A stretch of DNA of 64,000 nt from assembly GCA_902775735.1 (NCBI GenBank), contig CACYNH010000005.1, forward strand, positions 1 to 64,000, read 5' to 3'. The stretch's first letter is position 1. Each line of letters begins with the position of its first letter. A model generated the notes under the pieces. That model was not told the DNA's origin, did no database searches, and saw only the letters and a list, made by a program, of their open reading frames with translations. The stretch is from an uncultured Erysipelotrichaceae bacterium. GTDB lineage: Bacteria; Bacillota_I; Bacilli_A; Erysipelotrichales; Erysipelotrichaceae. Both the position numbers and the translations under genes were made by a program. Positions 63,858 through 64,000 of this stretch are shown piece after piece.

Positions 63858-64000
63858 GGCAGGATGATCTTAGGCTCTTTGGCCCGTTTGTAAAGAACGA
63901 TCTGCCGTCCGATGACCTGGATGCATTCGCTCTTTGTCAGCATGGCCAGATCAAAGGCGAGCTCCTTGAGGTCGGCGTCGCAGTTCTTTAAGACGCTGAC
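63854..64000 (-). CDS. yhbY: YhbY family RNA-binding protein, C-terminal part
   Basis: Ribosome-associated CRM-domain protein. Only the last 48 codons are in the window: the helix region ending in LAMLTKSECIQVIGRQIV, then LYKRAKEPKIILP, a typical YhbY end. The gene continues beyond 64000. Its stop overlaps the yqeK start (ATGA). Confidence 0.88.
   Translation of the reverse strand, partial: VSVLKNCDADLKELAFDLAMLTKSECIQVIGRQIVLYKRAKEPKIILP

Overview
This window is a dense, mostly minus-strand chromosomal stretch from a low-to-mid GC Firmicute. Family-level signs are a type B RNase P RNA, RecU next to a class A PBP, a GpsB/DivIVA-type protein, RNase Y with YmdB, RNase J, type 1B dihydroorotate dehydrogenase (PyrD/PyrK), KhpA, and the order lepB-rbgA-rnhB-dprA-topA-trmFO-xerC. 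No sporulation, flagellar, phage or transposon genes are seen. A gut Erysipelotrichaceae-like organism is my best guess, but this is inference only.

Layout. 1-1.6 kb: a lipoprotein serpin. 1.6-6.1 kb: pyrimidine operon pyrC-pyrK-pyrD-pyrF-pyrE, preceded by an unannotated 30-codon leader ORF, a U-rich tract and an intrinsic terminator, which together look like UTP-sensitive attenuation of the enterobacterial pyrBI kind. 6.1-13.5 kb: lepB-rbgA-rnhB-dprA-topA-trmFO-xerC. 13.6-16.7 kb: tldD/tldE and rplS. 17-18.5 kb: a plus-strand 6-phospho-beta-glucosidase broken by one ochre codon. 18.5-23.8 kb: pdp-comB, small membrane and YbjQ-type proteins, a DUF554 protein, and a divergent trhA / DUF1836 pair with operator-like repeats in both promoters. 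23.9-28.6 kb: zinc-ribbon membrane protein, rpsP-khpA-rimM-trmD, ffh. 28.7-38.2 kb: an SSB-like protein, ftsK, rnj, miaB, a short ferredoxin, ymdB and rny. 38.3-46.1 kb: PAP2 phosphatase, a cation exchanger under a yybP-ykoY (Mn2+) riboswitch, recA, pgsA, rnpB, gpsB, recU-ponA. 46.2-53.8 kb: a GntR-controlled ABC transporter, aspartokinase, an esterase, DUF975/DUF2500 genes under a second yybP-ykoY riboswitch, a broken GNAT gene, a flavin-binding protein. 53.9-64 kb: membrane and secreted proteins, pcp, an orphan cellobiose-type PTS IIB with a cre-like site, nth-dnaD, a DMT transporter, an aldo/keto reductase and the yhbY-yqeK-rsfS-cinA cluster.

Two window-wide regulatory traits stand out. 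Many promoters carry an extended -10 (TGnTAnnnT). At least seven genes have the -10 only 6-8 nt before the ATG with no Shine-Dalgarno, so their mRNAs are predicted to be leaderless. Terminators are plentiful, and nearly every operon end has a clear hairpin with a U-tract. No gene-free stretch longer than about 300 bases exists except 41766-42339, which holds the RNase P RNA.
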